Positions 36,515-45,171 are shown, numbered from the stretch's first letter. The stretch: 64,000 nucleotides of DNA from Roseibium sp. (GCA_017643215.1 JAEPNV010000008.1:184255-248254); one strand, 5' to 3'. A program made the numbers and translations. Notes: generated by a model from the letters alone, not told the origin.

Positions 36515-38125
36515 ATGACACCAACGTCCGTTGCCAAACTCAACGGTCTACCGGACCGAAAACCGCAATATGCCCTGGTCGGCGAAGTCGATCTCGTGGT
36601 CGTGCGGTTTAATGAGGAGATATCGGTCTTTTACGGCCGCTGCCTGCATCGCGGCGCGCTCATGTCGGATGGGTTTGTCGACGGCAAGAACCTGATTTGC
36701 GGTCTGCATTATTGGGACTATCGGCTCGACACGGGCGTCTCCGAGTATGCAAACGATGAAGCCTTGCCCAAGTTCAAATCCTGGGTGGAGGGGCACGACG
36801 TTCTGGTCGATGCGGATGAAATCGCGGCATGGGCTGACAACCATCCGCAACCCTTCAACCGCGAGGCCTATCTCGGGCTCTACGCCGACACCAGCCACGG
36901 CACGGAAGAAGAGCCCTATACCGGCTTGATCCAGCAATACGCGCGCGACGGCCTTTCCAAGACCGGGCATCACGGCAAGGTCGACGCCATGGGTGTTCCC
37001 CGGGTCCAGTTGCCGGATTGGGACGACCTGCAGATCCTGACCGCGCAGCTTCACCGCATGCCGCTTCTGGATGACGAGCCGGTCGGGACGGATGTCGTCA
37101 TTGGGCCCAATGCGCAAAAACCTCTGCGGCTTAAAATTCCCCTGATGGTGTCGGACATGAGCTTTGGCGCTCTGTCGGAGCCCGCCAAGATTGCGCTCGC
37201 GCGCGGCGCGGACCTTGCCGGCACCGGAATCTGCTCCGGGGAGGGCGGCATGCTGCCGGAGGAGCAGGAGGCGAATTCCCGGTACTTTTATGAGCTGGCA
37301 TCCGCGCGGTTCGGGTTTAGCTGGGAGAAACTCGCCAGGGTGCAAGCCTTTCACTTCAAGGGCGGGCAGGGCGCCAAGACGGGAACCGGCGGCCATCTGC
37401 CAGGTGCCAAGGTGAAGGGCAAGATCGCCGAAGTGCGCGGTCTTGATGAAGGTGAGGACGCCATTTCGCCGCCGCGGTTTCCCGATTGGACGGATTGCGG
37501 GCAGGTGAAGGACTTCGCCGATGAGGTGCGAAGCCGGACCGGCGGCATTCCGATCGGGTACAAACTGTCGGCGCAGCATATCGAAAAGGACATCGATGCC
37601 GCGCTGGAGATCGGTGTCGATTACATCATTTTGGACGGACGCGGCGGCGGGACGGGCGCTGCACCCATCATCTTCCGCGACAACATTTCGGTTCCGACCA
37701 TTCCGGCCTTGGCCCGGGCGCGGCGGCATCTGGATACGTCCGGCCGGTCCGATGTGTCGCTGATCATCACCGGCGGGCTGCGCAAGCCGGCCGATTTTGT
37801 CAAGGCGATGGCGCTCGGGGCAGATGCAATCGCCCTATCCAATTCGGCCATGCAGGCGATCGGCTGCATCGCCATGCGGGCCTGCCACACCAACAACTGC
37901 CCGGTCGGGATCGCGACCCAAAAGCCGCATCTGGTCAGCCGGCTGGTTGTCGAGAAATCCGCGCGCCAACTGACCAATTTCTTCGAGGCGTCCGTCGGCT
38001 TGATGCAGGTGATGGCGCGTGCCTGCGGGTACCGGCATGTGTCGGAGTTCTCGCGTGAGGACCTGACGACGTGGAAAAAGGACATGGCGGATCTATCCGG
38101 CGTACCCTTCGGCGGCGTGCGGTGA
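36515..38125 (+). CDS. Rieske [2Fe-2S] - glutamate synthase-type FMN protein fusion
   Basis: The 536-residue protein joins an N-terminal Rieske domain to a glutamate-synthase (GltS) FMN domain. Rieske ligands are Cys43/His45 (CLH) and Cys62/His65 (CGLH). The FMN barrel shows SDMSFGALSEPAKIAL, GGQGAKTGTGGHLPGAKV and DGRGGGTGAAP, and the 3Fe-4S ligands appear as Cys451, Cys457 and Cys462 (GCIAMRACHTNNCPVG). There is no amidotransferase domain. GltS-only proteins use ammonia, serve N-methylglutamate synthases, or act on unknown substrates. The ATG at 36515 has GGGGGAGAA upstream; the frame is open earlier only over the antiporter end. Confidence 0.85.
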   Translation: MTPTSVAKLNGLPDRKPQYALVGEVDLVVVRFNEEISVFYGRCLHRGALMSDGFVDGKNLICGLHYWDYRLDTGVSEYANDEALPKFKSWVEGHDVLVDADEIAAWADNHPQPFNREAYLGLYADTSHGTEEEPYTGLIQQYARDGLSKTGHHGKVDAMGVPRVQLPDWDDLQILTAQLHRMPLLDDEPVGTDVVIGPNAQKPLRLKIPLMVSDMSFGALSEPAKIALARGADLAGTGICSGEGGMLPEEQEANSRYFYELASARFGFSWEKLARVQAFHFKGGQGAKTGTGGHLPGAKVKGKIAEVRGLDEGEDAISPPRFPDWTDCGQVKDFADEVRSRTGGIPIGYKLSAQHIEKDIDAALEIGVDYIILDGRGGGTGAAPIIFRDNISVPTIPALARARRHLDTSGRSDVSLIITGGLRKPADFVKAMALGADAIALSNSAMQAIGCIAMRACHTNNCPVGIATQKPHLVSRLVVEKSARQLTNFFEASVGLMQVMARACGYRHVSEFSREDLTTWKKDMADLSGVPFGGVR

Positions 38126-38136
38126 GGCATTGACTG

Positions 38137-38274
38137 GACCCTCGGGACAGGGCCGAGGATGACGGTGGAGGGGTGTGGATGAACATGCCGGGTGTGAACA
38201 TGCGGTTGGCTTCAAAGATCCGGATCAAGCCGCGATCTATCGTTCGTCATCCTCGGCCTTATGCCGAGGATCCA
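38137..38274. repeat. Inverted pair of REP-like palindromic repeats
   Basis: Two related palindromic units face each other in the 193-base gap between the Rieske-FMN and Rieske-ThDP genes. The right unit (38245-38274) reads GTCATCCTCGGCC...GCCGAGGATCC, a form widespread in alphaproteobacterial intergenic regions. The left unit (38137-38164) is its inverse with GGCCGAGGATGACG. Together they could form a large cruciform or mRNA hairpin. Confidence 0.7.
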
Positions 38275-38318
38275 GCGGCGGTTTTGCGGACTGACAAACA
38301 AACAAGGAGGGGCGAGTG

Positions 38319-40295
38319 ATGGGGACCGAGACCCTTGACTGGATTCGCGTGGCCCACGTCGACGAGTTGCCGGAGGGGCGCGTCAAAACCGTGACCGCGA
38401 AAACCACATCAATCTGCCTGTCGCATTTCGACGGTCAATGGTCGGCGATGGACAATCGGTGTCCGCACCAGGGCGGGCCACTTGGTGAAGGTTCGATCGA
38501 GACCGGGGTCGATGGCAAATGCTGGATCCGTTGCCCGTGGCACGGATGGGACTTCGATCCTTTGACCGGCGCGCCTCCCGGTGGACATGAAGACACCGGA
38601 CAGAAGCTCTATCCGTTGAAGATCGAGAACGGTGACATCCTGATCGGTCTTGAATCAGAGCCCGAGCGGACCCGCACGGTTACCGATGTCATGGCCGAGA
38701 CCATGGTCAATTGGGGCGTGAAGCGCGTCTTCGGCATGGTCGGTCACTCCAATCTCGGGCTTGCCGAAGCGCTCCGGCAACAGGTGAACGCCGGTAAACT
38801 CGGCTATGTCGGCATTCGCCATGAAGGCGCGGCCGCTTTCGCGGCCTCCGCCTATGGCAAACTGACCGGAAAGCCCGCCGCCTGCCTGACGATTGCCGGT
38901 CCCGGCGCGACCAATCTTCTTACCGGATTGTGGGACGCGAAAGTCGACCGCGCGCCGGTTCTTGCGCTCACTGGGCAGGTCCAGACCCAGGTGTTTGGGC
39001 CCGGTGCCTTCCAGGACATCGATCTGAAATCCGCCTTTGATGCCGTCTCGCGGTTTTCACAGCCGGTGTTAACGACCTCAAACCACTCCGAGCTGATGTC
39101 GCTGGCGCTTAAAACAGCGCTCATCGAACGCGATGTCGCGCATCTGATTTTTCCCGACGACGTCCAGACCATCGCGAGCAACACACCGGCGCACGGTCCG
39201 GAAGGACGAATAGGCGGTACCGTCGTTGTTCCGAATGCCGCGGATCTTGAAAAAGCCGCGGAACTGATCAACACCGCCAAGCGGCCGATCATCGTGCTGG
39301 GCTATGGCGCGGTCGGTTCACGCGAGAAAGTGGTCAGTCTTGCGGAAAAACTGGGTGCGCCGGTGCTGACCACCTTCAAGGGCAAAGGGCTCATTGCCGA
39401 CAGCCATCCGAACGCGGCCGGGGTTCTCGGCCGGTCGGGCACCCCGATCGCCAGCTGGTTCATGAACGAGGCGGACTTGATCCTGTCCCTCGGCTCGTCC
39501 TTTGCCAATCACACCGGAATCGAACCGTCAAAGCCGATCATCCAGGTGGATTTCGAACGCATGCAACTTGGCAAGTTCCATCCGGTGGCACTGCCCATCT
39601 GGGGGGAAATCGGGGCGTTTTGCGATGCAGTTGGCCCAATGGTGTCAAAAGCCTCCGATGCGGCCGGTCAACTGGCCGAGCTTGAGGAGCGCTGGGGCAT
39701 CTGGCGGGAGGAAAAACGGGCGCGGCTCGGCGAGGATCGTGGGCATGGCGTGCACTCCGCGGCCGTCTTCAAGGCGCTGACGGAACTTTGTCCCGAAGAC
39801 GCCATTTTGCCCGTTGATGTCGGCAACAACACCTACTCGTTCGGTCGATACTTCGAGCCGCGCGGCCAGAGAATTCTCATGTCGGGATATCTGGGATCGA
39901 TCGGTTTCGGGCTGCCGGCGGCTCTTGGGGCCTGGTGCGCGACACAGGATTTTGACGAATATGCCGGGCGGAAGGTGATTTCGATCTCCGGGGATGGCGG
40001 CTTTGGCCAATACGCCATGGAATTCACCACTGCGGTCAAATACGGGATGAACATCACGCATATCCTGTTGAACAACGGCGAACTCGGCAAGATCTCGAAG
40101 GAGCAGCGCGCTGGCGAATGGCCCGTTTGGGAGACAGGGCTTTCCAATCCCTCCTTAGCCGCGTTTGCCCGGTTGTGCGGCGGACACGGCGTCCGGGTCA
40201 CCGAGAAAAGCCAACTTCATGATGCCCTGTCGGAGGCGATCGCGAATGACGGTCCGTCACTTGTTGAGGTGATGACGGACGCTGAGCTTGTTTGA
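38319..40295 (+). CDS. Rieske [2Fe-2S] - thiamine diphosphate enzyme fusion (pyruvate oxidase-like)
   Basis: The 658-residue protein has an N-terminal Rieske domain (ligands Cys48/His50 in CPH and Cys72/His75 in CPWH) followed by a full ThDP enzyme of the acetolactate synthase/pyruvate oxidase family. The catalytic Glu is Glu169 (RHEGAAAFAA), a FAD/central domain spans about 300-440, and the ThDP motif is GDG 558-560 with NN 585-586. AAGGAGGGG precedes the ATG at 38319; the GTG just before is not needed. An oxidative 2-oxoacid decarboxylase delivering electrons to the Rieske centre is the simplest reading. Substrate is unknown. Confidence 0.85.
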   Translation: MGTETLDWIRVAHVDELPEGRVKTVTAKTTSICLSHFDGQWSAMDNRCPHQGGPLGEGSIETGVDGKCWIRCPWHGWDFDPLTGAPPGGHEDTGQKLYPLKIENGDILIGLESEPERTRTVTDVMAETMVNWGVKRVFGMVGHSNLGLAEALRQQVNAGKLGYVGIRHEGAAAFAASAYGKLTGKPAACLTIAGPGATNLLTGLWDAKVDRAPVLALTGQVQTQVFGPGAFQDIDLKSAFDAVSRFSQPVLTTSNHSELMSLALKTALIERDVAHLIFPDDVQTIASNTPAHGPEGRIGGTVVVPNAADLEKAAELINTAKRPIIVLGYGAVGSREKVVSLAEKLGAPVLTTFKGKGLIADSHPNAAGVLGRSGTPIASWFMNEADLILSLGSSFANHTGIEPSKPIIQVDFERMQLGKFHPVALPIWGEIGAFCDAVGPMVSKASDAAGQLAELEERWGIWREEKRARLGEDRGHGVHSAAVFKALTELCPEDAILPVDVGNNTYSFGRYFEPRGQRILMSGYLGSIGFGLPAALGAWCATQDFDEYAGRKVISISGDGGFGQYAMEFTTAVKYGMNITHILLNNGELGKISKEQRAGEWPVWETGLSNPSLAAFARLCGGHGVRVTEKSQLHDALSEAIANDGPSLVEVMTDAELV

Positions 40296-40363
40296 CCTGG
40301 GTCCGGCGGCCGGTGGCATTGGACAGGTCTGTTTCTGGAATTCAATAGGCGAAGGACGTTGTC

Positions 40364-40597
40364 ATGCAGGCAAGTGTTTTTCTGATTGAGGCCGGACGAT
40401 ACTATCTGATGGTGGGCGCGCTCGTTGCGGTTGCCTTCCTGGGCTTTGGCATCGACCGAGTCGATCCGTCCGCCCGGGGCAGTTTTGCGTTCCGGCCGCT
40501 GCTCGTACCCGGCATCTGCCTGCTTTGGCCCTTGGTGCTGGTGCGCTGGGTGGCGCTGGAGCGGTCCGCCGGCGACGCGGAGGCGGATAAGTCATGA
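40364..40597 (+). CDS. Small membrane protein of the Rieske operon (77 aa)
   Basis: A 77-residue protein with two hydrophobic segments (about residues 15-30 and 43-62) and a short acidic tail. It starts 68 bases after the ThDP gene and overlaps the next small gene by four bases. No family is recognised. Position suggests a membrane partner of the redox proteins. Confidence 0.72.
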   Translation: MQASVFLIEAGRYYLMVGALVAVAFLGFGIDRVDPSARGSFAFRPLLVPGICLLWPLVLVRWVALERSAGDAEADKS

Positions 40598-40752
40598 AGC
40601 GCCGTCACCGTACCATTCACGCCCGCGTGTGGTTCTTCCTCGCGGTGGTCCTGCCGCTGGCGTTTCTGACCATTCTTTCGATGCGCCAGACCACGCCCCT
40701 CGACCGCCCGGCCGTCTTGATTGAAGCCCCAGGCGGGGAGGTGGCCCGATGA
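40594..40752 (+). CDS. Small membrane protein of the Rieske operon (52 aa)
   Basis: A 52-residue frame with a basic start (MKRRHRTIHAR), one helix (about residues 12-28, WFFLAVVLPLAFLTIL) and a short periplasm-like tail. Four-base ATGA overlaps tie it to both neighbours (40594-40597 and 40749-40752), which strongly supports that it is translated. Family and function are unknown. Confidence 0.7.
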   Translation: MKRRHRTIHARVWFFLAVVLPLAFLTILSMRQTTPLDRPAVLIEAPGGEVAR

Positions 40753-41822
40753 GCGTTCAGTACAATACGGTCATCTGGAACCGGAACAAATATGTCTACG
40801 ACGCGATCCTCCTCGTGGCGATCGTTCTTTATCTTTATCTCTATATCCGGATCGGCCCTTTCCAACAGGACATCACCCGGCCGATCGACGGCGCAACCTT
40901 GCGGATGCGGGCATTCGGCAGTTGTGCGTTTTTGATGCTGACGGTGATCTTGTGTATCGGGCCCCTGGCCCGGTTGGACCGCCGCTTCCTCCCGCTCCTT
41001 TACAACCGCCGGCATTTTGGCGTCATGACGGCTGTCATCGCGGCGGTTCATGCCAACTATGTGCTCGGCTGGTATTTCAACTTCAGTCCGACCGACAAAT
41101 ACGTCGCACTGCTGCAATCGAACTCCAGCTACGGCCAGGTTCTTGGGTTCCCGTTCGAGGCGTTCGGGATCGCGGCACTCTTGATCCTGTTCGTGCTGGC
41201 GGCCACAAGCCATGATTTTTGGTTGAGCTTTCTCGGTGCGCCGCTTTGGAAAGCGCTGCATATGATGATCTATGCGGCCTACGGCTTCGTCGTCCTGCAT
41301 GTCGCGCTTGGCGCGCTACAGGGTCCGGCCGATCCGGTGTTCACGGCGATCGTCTCTGCGAGCGTCGTGCTGGTTTGTGGCTTGCATTTCGTTTCCGGAC
41401 GGCGGGAAAGTCATGCCGACCGTATCGTCCCGCCAACCGGGGAGACACGGAGCTTCCAGGATGCGGGCTGGATCGTCGTCGGTGACGTCGATGAGATCGC
41501 GAATAACCGGGCCAAGATCGTGTCGGTGCCAGGTCACGACCGGGTCGCCGTCTGGCGCTACAAGGGCAAGCTCTCCGCCTTGAGCAACGCCTGCCAGCAC
41601 CAGAACGGTCCGCTCGGAGAAGGCCGCATGATCGACGGCCTGATCACCTGTCCTTGGCATGGCTATCAGTACCGGCCCGAAGACGGCTGTTCGCCAGCGC
41701 CCTTTACCGAGAAGATCTCGACCTACAATCTGATGCGTGTCGGATCCACCATTTTGCTGGACCCCACGCCCCTGCCCCCAGGTACACCAGTGGCGCCCGT
41801 CTTGATCGGAGAAGAATCATGA
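40749..41822 (+). CDS. Ferric-reductase-like membrane cytochrome with C-terminal Rieske domain
   Basis: The 357-residue protein has about six membrane helices of the ferric-reductase-like transmembrane type, with His101, His171 and His184 as plausible heme ligands, and a soluble C-terminal Rieske domain. Cluster ligands are Cys282/His284 (CQH) and Cys301/His304 (CPWH). This would let the protein carry electrons between a [2Fe-2S] centre and membrane heme or quinone. It is coupled by ATGA overlaps to genes on both sides. Which way electrons flow cannot be told from sequence. Confidence 0.85.
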   Translation: MSVQYNTVIWNRNKYVYDAILLVAIVLYLYLYIRIGPFQQDITRPIDGATLRMRAFGSCAFLMLTVILCIGPLARLDRRFLPLLYNRRHFGVMTAVIAAVHANYVLGWYFNFSPTDKYVALLQSNSSYGQVLGFPFEAFGIAALLILFVLAATSHDFWLSFLGAPLWKALHMMIYAAYGFVVLHVALGALQGPADPVFTAIVSASVVLVCGLHFVSGRRESHADRIVPPTGETRSFQDAGWIVVGDVDEIANNRAKIVSVPGHDRVAVWRYKGKLSALSNACQHQNGPLGEGRMIDGLITCPWHGYQYRPEDGCSPAPFTEKISTYNLMRVGSTILLDPTPLPPGTPVAPVLIGEES

Positions 41823-42583
41823 CGTTTGCTCCGCAGTCCCGTGAAACACCTTTCTTCGTGGGCTATCTCAACAAGGTGCCCGCCTCGCTCGTGGCGTTTC
41901 TCGGCGTGTTTTCCGTTTGTTTTGTGGCCGGCATGGGCCTGGCGGCGTTCATGCTGTCGTCGACCAACGAGGATCCGGGAGACGGTGCGTTTCGGTGGGG
42001 TATGCCGTTCGAGGAGACAGGAGTTCTCGAACTCAAGCCGTATCCTGTTTTCAGGGTCGATGGAGCGGACGGAGCGCCGCCGCGCACCTACATGTTGTCC
42101 GGTCAGGGCAAGCGTGGCGCGTTCGGGCCGGCGTATGAACATGAGGGCATGCCGGTTGTTCTGAAGGGCGTGCCGGTCAAGCGCGGCGACCTCACCATGA
42201 TCCAGGTCGGCGGTGTGTCGGCGACAGAGGAGGGGGGCGGCGCGTTTGAAACGGCCGACCCGGAGTCACTCGGGCGGTGGCGGCTGACCGGCGAAATCTG
42301 TGACGGCAAGTGTTATGCCGGTGCCATGCGTCCCGGCCGGGGCTTGGCGCACAAGGCCTGTGCCGATCTGTGCCTTGCCGGTGGCATCCCGCCCGTGTTC
42401 GTCAGCACAGGCGCCGTCGAAGGGCGGACCTTCTTCATGATGACCGATCAAAACGGCGAGGTTCTCGGCGACGAAATCGACCCGCTTCTGGCCTTGTTCA
42501 TCGAAATAGAAGGGGACGTCGAACGCCTCGACGATCTGTTGATTTTCAAAGCTGATTTTGAAACGGCGAGGGTCATACGATGA
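41819..42583 (+). CDS. Membrane-anchored protein with conserved Cys/His motif
   Basis: A 254-residue protein with one N-terminal helix (about residues 21-45) and a soluble, probably periplasmic domain. A striking cluster, Cys161-x3-Cys165-x12-His178-x2-Cys181-x3-Cys185 (around CYAGAMRPG and GGIPPVF), looks like a metal, cluster or heme-contact site. I do not recognise a named family. The ATG at 41819 overlaps the cytochrome stop; the frame upstream is only the shadow of that gene. It ends in ATGA with the next small gene. Confidence 0.8.
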   Translation: MTFAPQSRETPFFVGYLNKVPASLVAFLGVFSVCFVAGMGLAAFMLSSTNEDPGDGAFRWGMPFEETGVLELKPYPVFRVDGADGAPPRTYMLSGQGKRGAFGPAYEHEGMPVVLKGVPVKRGDLTMIQVGGVSATEEGGGAFETADPESLGRWRLTGEICDGKCYAGAMRPGRGLAHKACADLCLAGGIPPVFVSTGAVEGRTFFMMTDQNGEVLGDEIDPLLALFIEIEGDVERLDDLLIFKADFETARVIR

Positions 42584-42834
42584 GCGCGGTAGGGGGGCGG
42601 TCCTGGACGTGGATCGCGGTTTCGGCGGTGATCTCGGCGCTGCTTGTTGTGGCAAGCTACTTTGTCTGGACCGAAGCCAACGCGCTGGCCCGGATGTTCG
42701 CCCGGGGCACGGTGTTGACCGATTTGCGATTTTTTATCGGATTTCTCGCCATCTTTATCTTTTTGTCGATCGCGGACCGATTGATCGGCTGGGCCTGGCG
42801 CCGGTTCGGCCCGGACGAGAGCGGACACGATTAG
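42580..42834 (+). CDS. Small membrane protein of the Rieske operon (84 aa)
   Basis: An 84-residue protein with two hydrophobic helices (about residues 9-28 and 48-68) linked by a short loop. It overlaps the preceding gene by four bases and is the last gene of the operon, ending nine bases from the convergent DUF427 gene. Unknown function; probably a subunit of the membrane redox complex. Confidence 0.72.
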   Translation: MSAVGGRSWTWIAVSAVISALLVVASYFVWTEANALARMFARGTVLTDLRFFIGFLAIFIFLSIADRLIGWAWRRFGPDESGHD

Positions 42835-42843
42835 GCGCGCCGC

Positions 42844-43275
42844 TCACTCGCCCTCGACAATCCGCACCTTGTCCGGCCAGAACGCATAAAGCCCGTGAAG
42901 GTCCTTCGCGATTTCAAGGGGCACAGAATACGTCCAGGCAATCTCCTCACCGTTAAGGCCGGCATACCCTGCATCGCCCTTCACCGGACAATGGGTGGAT
43001 CGGTCGATCGGATCAAATGCGACGCACAGATCCGCCTCGGGAACGTAGACGACCGGATCGTAGACGCTGCGGCCGATCTCAAAAACCCGTTTGGCGTCTG
43101 TCGTGTCGGCGAGCAGGGTCTCATTCCGGTAGACACGGATACGCCGCGGAACCGCCTTGATCACCATGACGTGGTTGGCGTTGGCTGGGTTCCGGATGGC
43201 GGTGTCAAATGCCGGGGATGCCAGTGTCGGGTCCACGGTCGGTTGGGCCTTGATTTGTTCGCTTGAGATCAACAT
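42844..43275 (-). CDS. DUF427 domain protein
   Basis: A 143-residue protein of the DUF427 family, recognised by the RVYRNETLLADTTDAKRV strand region, the FDPIDRSTHCPVKGDAGY motif and the C-terminal LYAFWPDKVRI. Members are small soluble beta-rich proteins of unknown function. The ATG at 43275 gives a typical N-terminus; one eight codons earlier is possible. It lies 46 bases downstream of the TRAP permease on the same strand and may be the last gene of that transcript. Confidence 0.8.
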   Translation of the reverse strand: MLISSEQIKAQPTVDPTLASPAFDTAIRNPANANHVMVIKAVPRRIRVYRNETLLADTTDAKRVFEIGRSVYDPVVYVPEADLCVAFDPIDRSTHCPVKGDAGYAGLNGEEIAWTYSVPLEIAKDLHGLYAFWPDKVRIVEGE

Positions 43276-43321
43276 CGGTCTTCTGCCTGCCAAATTCAAT
43301 CGGATCGGAGTACACCAACCG

Positions 43322-44638
43322 TCACCGCCCCATAAGTGATGGCAGCAGCGTGGTGATCCACGGGATCGTCACCAACAGGGCCAGCCGGATGATGTCGGCG
43401 AGCCAGAAGGGCGTGACGCCTTTGAAGATTGTGCCCGTCGACACATCCGGCAGGACGCCGCGCAACACGAACACGTTGAGCCCGACCGGTGGCGTGATCA
43501 GACTGATTTCGGTCACGACCACCACGATGATTCCGAACCAGATCAGCACCAGTTCGGGCGGCACGCCCGGAAACACGAGCTCGGAGATCATTGGGTAGAA
43601 GACCGGCACGGTCAGAAGGATCATCGACAGGCTTTCCAGGATACAGCCGAGGACCAGATAGACCGCGATCACGAACAAAAGCACCATGAAGGGCGACAGC
43701 TCCGCCTGTCTCACCCAGTCCGTCAAGATGGTCGGCAGATCGGCGATGTTGATGAAATTGGAAAACATCAGCGCGCCGATCAGGACGGAAAAGATCATCG
43801 CAGTCGTACGCACGCTTTGCACCAGAATCTCAGCAAGGCTGGTCCAGGTCAGCTTGCCGCGGAACAAGGTGAACAGAAACGCGCCGCCGGCGCCAATGCC
43901 CGCGGCCTCCGTCGGCGTGAAGATCCCGCCGTAGATGCCGCCCATCACCAGAATGAACAGCACAAGCACACCCCAGACACCGCGCAGGGCCAGCAGGCGC
44001 TCGCCCCAGGGCATGCGGTCTCCGGGTGGCCCGGCCTCCGGATTGATCCAGGTCGTCGCCTTGACCGCCGCCAGATAAAGCAGGATGCCGAGCACGCCCG
44101 GCAGGACACCGGCCATGAACAGCATGCCGATGTTTTGTTCGGTCATGATGCCGTAAAGGACCAGGATCACGCTCGGCGGAATGAGAATCCCCAACGTGCC
44201 GCCGGCGGCGATCGACCCGGCGGCCAGACTGTCGGCATACCCGAATTTGCGCATGGATGGCATGGACACCCGCGCCATGGTTGCCGCCGTCGCAAGGCTC
44301 GACCCGCACACGGCACTGAACCCGCCGCAGGCAACGACGGTGGCCATGGCAAGCCCGCCCTTGCGGTGTCCCAAAAAGGCGTTGGCGGCCATGTAAAGTT
44401 CGTTTGAAAGGCCGGCCCGCGTAACAAAATTGCCCATCAAAATGAACAGGGGCACCACGGACAGCGTGTAGGCAAGCCCCGTTTCGTAGGTGACCGAGGC
44501 GATCATCGCCATGGCCGCAGGCCAATTCACCAAAAGGGCAAAACCGACCGTCCCAACCAGCCCCATTGCAAAGGCAATCGGAACCCTCAGGAGAATAAGG
44601 GCAAGCAGGGCGGCAAAGCCGACAAGCGATACAAGCAC
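43322..44638 (-). CDS. dctM: TRAP transporter large permease (DctM family)
   Basis: The large membrane subunit of a tripartite ATP-independent periplasmic transporter, about 12 helices in 438 residues. Family signs are NFVTRAGLSNELYMAAN, GGFSAVCGSSLATAATMARVSMPSM and GGTLGILIPPSVILVLYG. The GTG at 44638, with TAGGA upstream, gives the usual start VLVSLVGF; the frame continues upstream only over dctQ. Substrate cannot be told from this subunit. Confidence 0.92.
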   Translation of the reverse strand: MLVSLVGFAALLALILLRVPIAFAMGLVGTVGFALLVNWPAAMAMIASVTYETGLAYTLSVVPLFILMGNFVTRAGLSNELYMAANAFLGHRKGGLAMATVVACGGFSAVCGSSLATAATMARVSMPSMRKFGYADSLAAGSIAAGGTLGILIPPSVILVLYGIMTEQNIGMLFMAGVLPGVLGILLYLAAVKATTWINPEAGPPGDRMPWGERLLALRGVWGVLVLFILVMGGIYGGIFTPTEAAGIGAGGAFLFTLFRGKLTWTSLAEILVQSVRTTAMIFSVLIGALMFSNFINIADLPTILTDWVRQAELSPFMVLLFVIAVYLVLGCILESLSMILLTVPVFYPMISELVFPGVPPELVLIWFGIIVVVVTEISLITPPVGLNVFVLRGVLPDVSTGTIFKGVTPFWLADIIRLALLVTIPWITTLLPSLMGR

Positions 44639-44660
44639 GGTCGGTCCTATTCGTTCAGTG

Positions 44661-45167
44661 TCACAGGGCGCGAGACGGCCGGGCGACAGCCGCCCAGGTG
44701 AGATAGACCAATGCCGCACCGCTCAGTGCGGTTGAAAAACTCATGAAGAAGGTCACGGGCGCGACCGGCAGGTTCAAGACCGCGGTCTCGTCGCCATAGC
44801 TGACCTGTTCGATCGCCTTGAGCCACAGGCGGTAGCTCAAGAGCCCGAGCATGAACGCGCAAAGCAGATTGATCAGCGCGTCGCGAAACCGCTGCAGGTT
44901 CTTGGATATCGAGTAGTCGAGAAGGTCGACGGAAACATGTTCGCCGGCCGCAGTGACCAGCGGCAATCCGGCAAAAATCAGGGCCGCCATCATCAGTTCC
45001 GTGATTTCGAACGCACCCGGCAGGGGCGCATTGAACACGTACCGGCCCCACACATCCACGAAGGTCAAGACCATCATGGCAAACAACAGCGCGGCGGCCG
45101 CGGATTGGAGCACCCGGAACGCCCATCGGACGCCCCGGAGCTCGCTTTTGTCATTCGCAACCGTCAC
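44661..45167 (-). CDS. dctQ: TRAP transporter small permease (DctQ family)
   Basis: A 168-residue protein with four predicted helices and the DctQ-like segments FVDVWGRYVFNAPLPGAFEITE and AAGEHVSVDLL. A GTG at 45167 lies just after the dctP stop and is a likely start; the frame is open further upstream over dctP, so the exact N-terminus is uncertain. It forms the membrane complex with DctM. Confidence 0.88.
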   Translation of the reverse strand: MTVANDKSELRGVRWAFRVLQSAAAALLFAMMVLTFVDVWGRYVFNAPLPGAFEITELMMAALIFAGLPLVTAAGEHVSVDLLDYSISKNLQRFRDALINLLCAFMLGLLSYRLWLKAIEQVSYGDETAVLNLPVAPVTFFMSFSTALSGAALVYLTWAAVARPSRAL

Positions 45168-45171
45168 AGGG

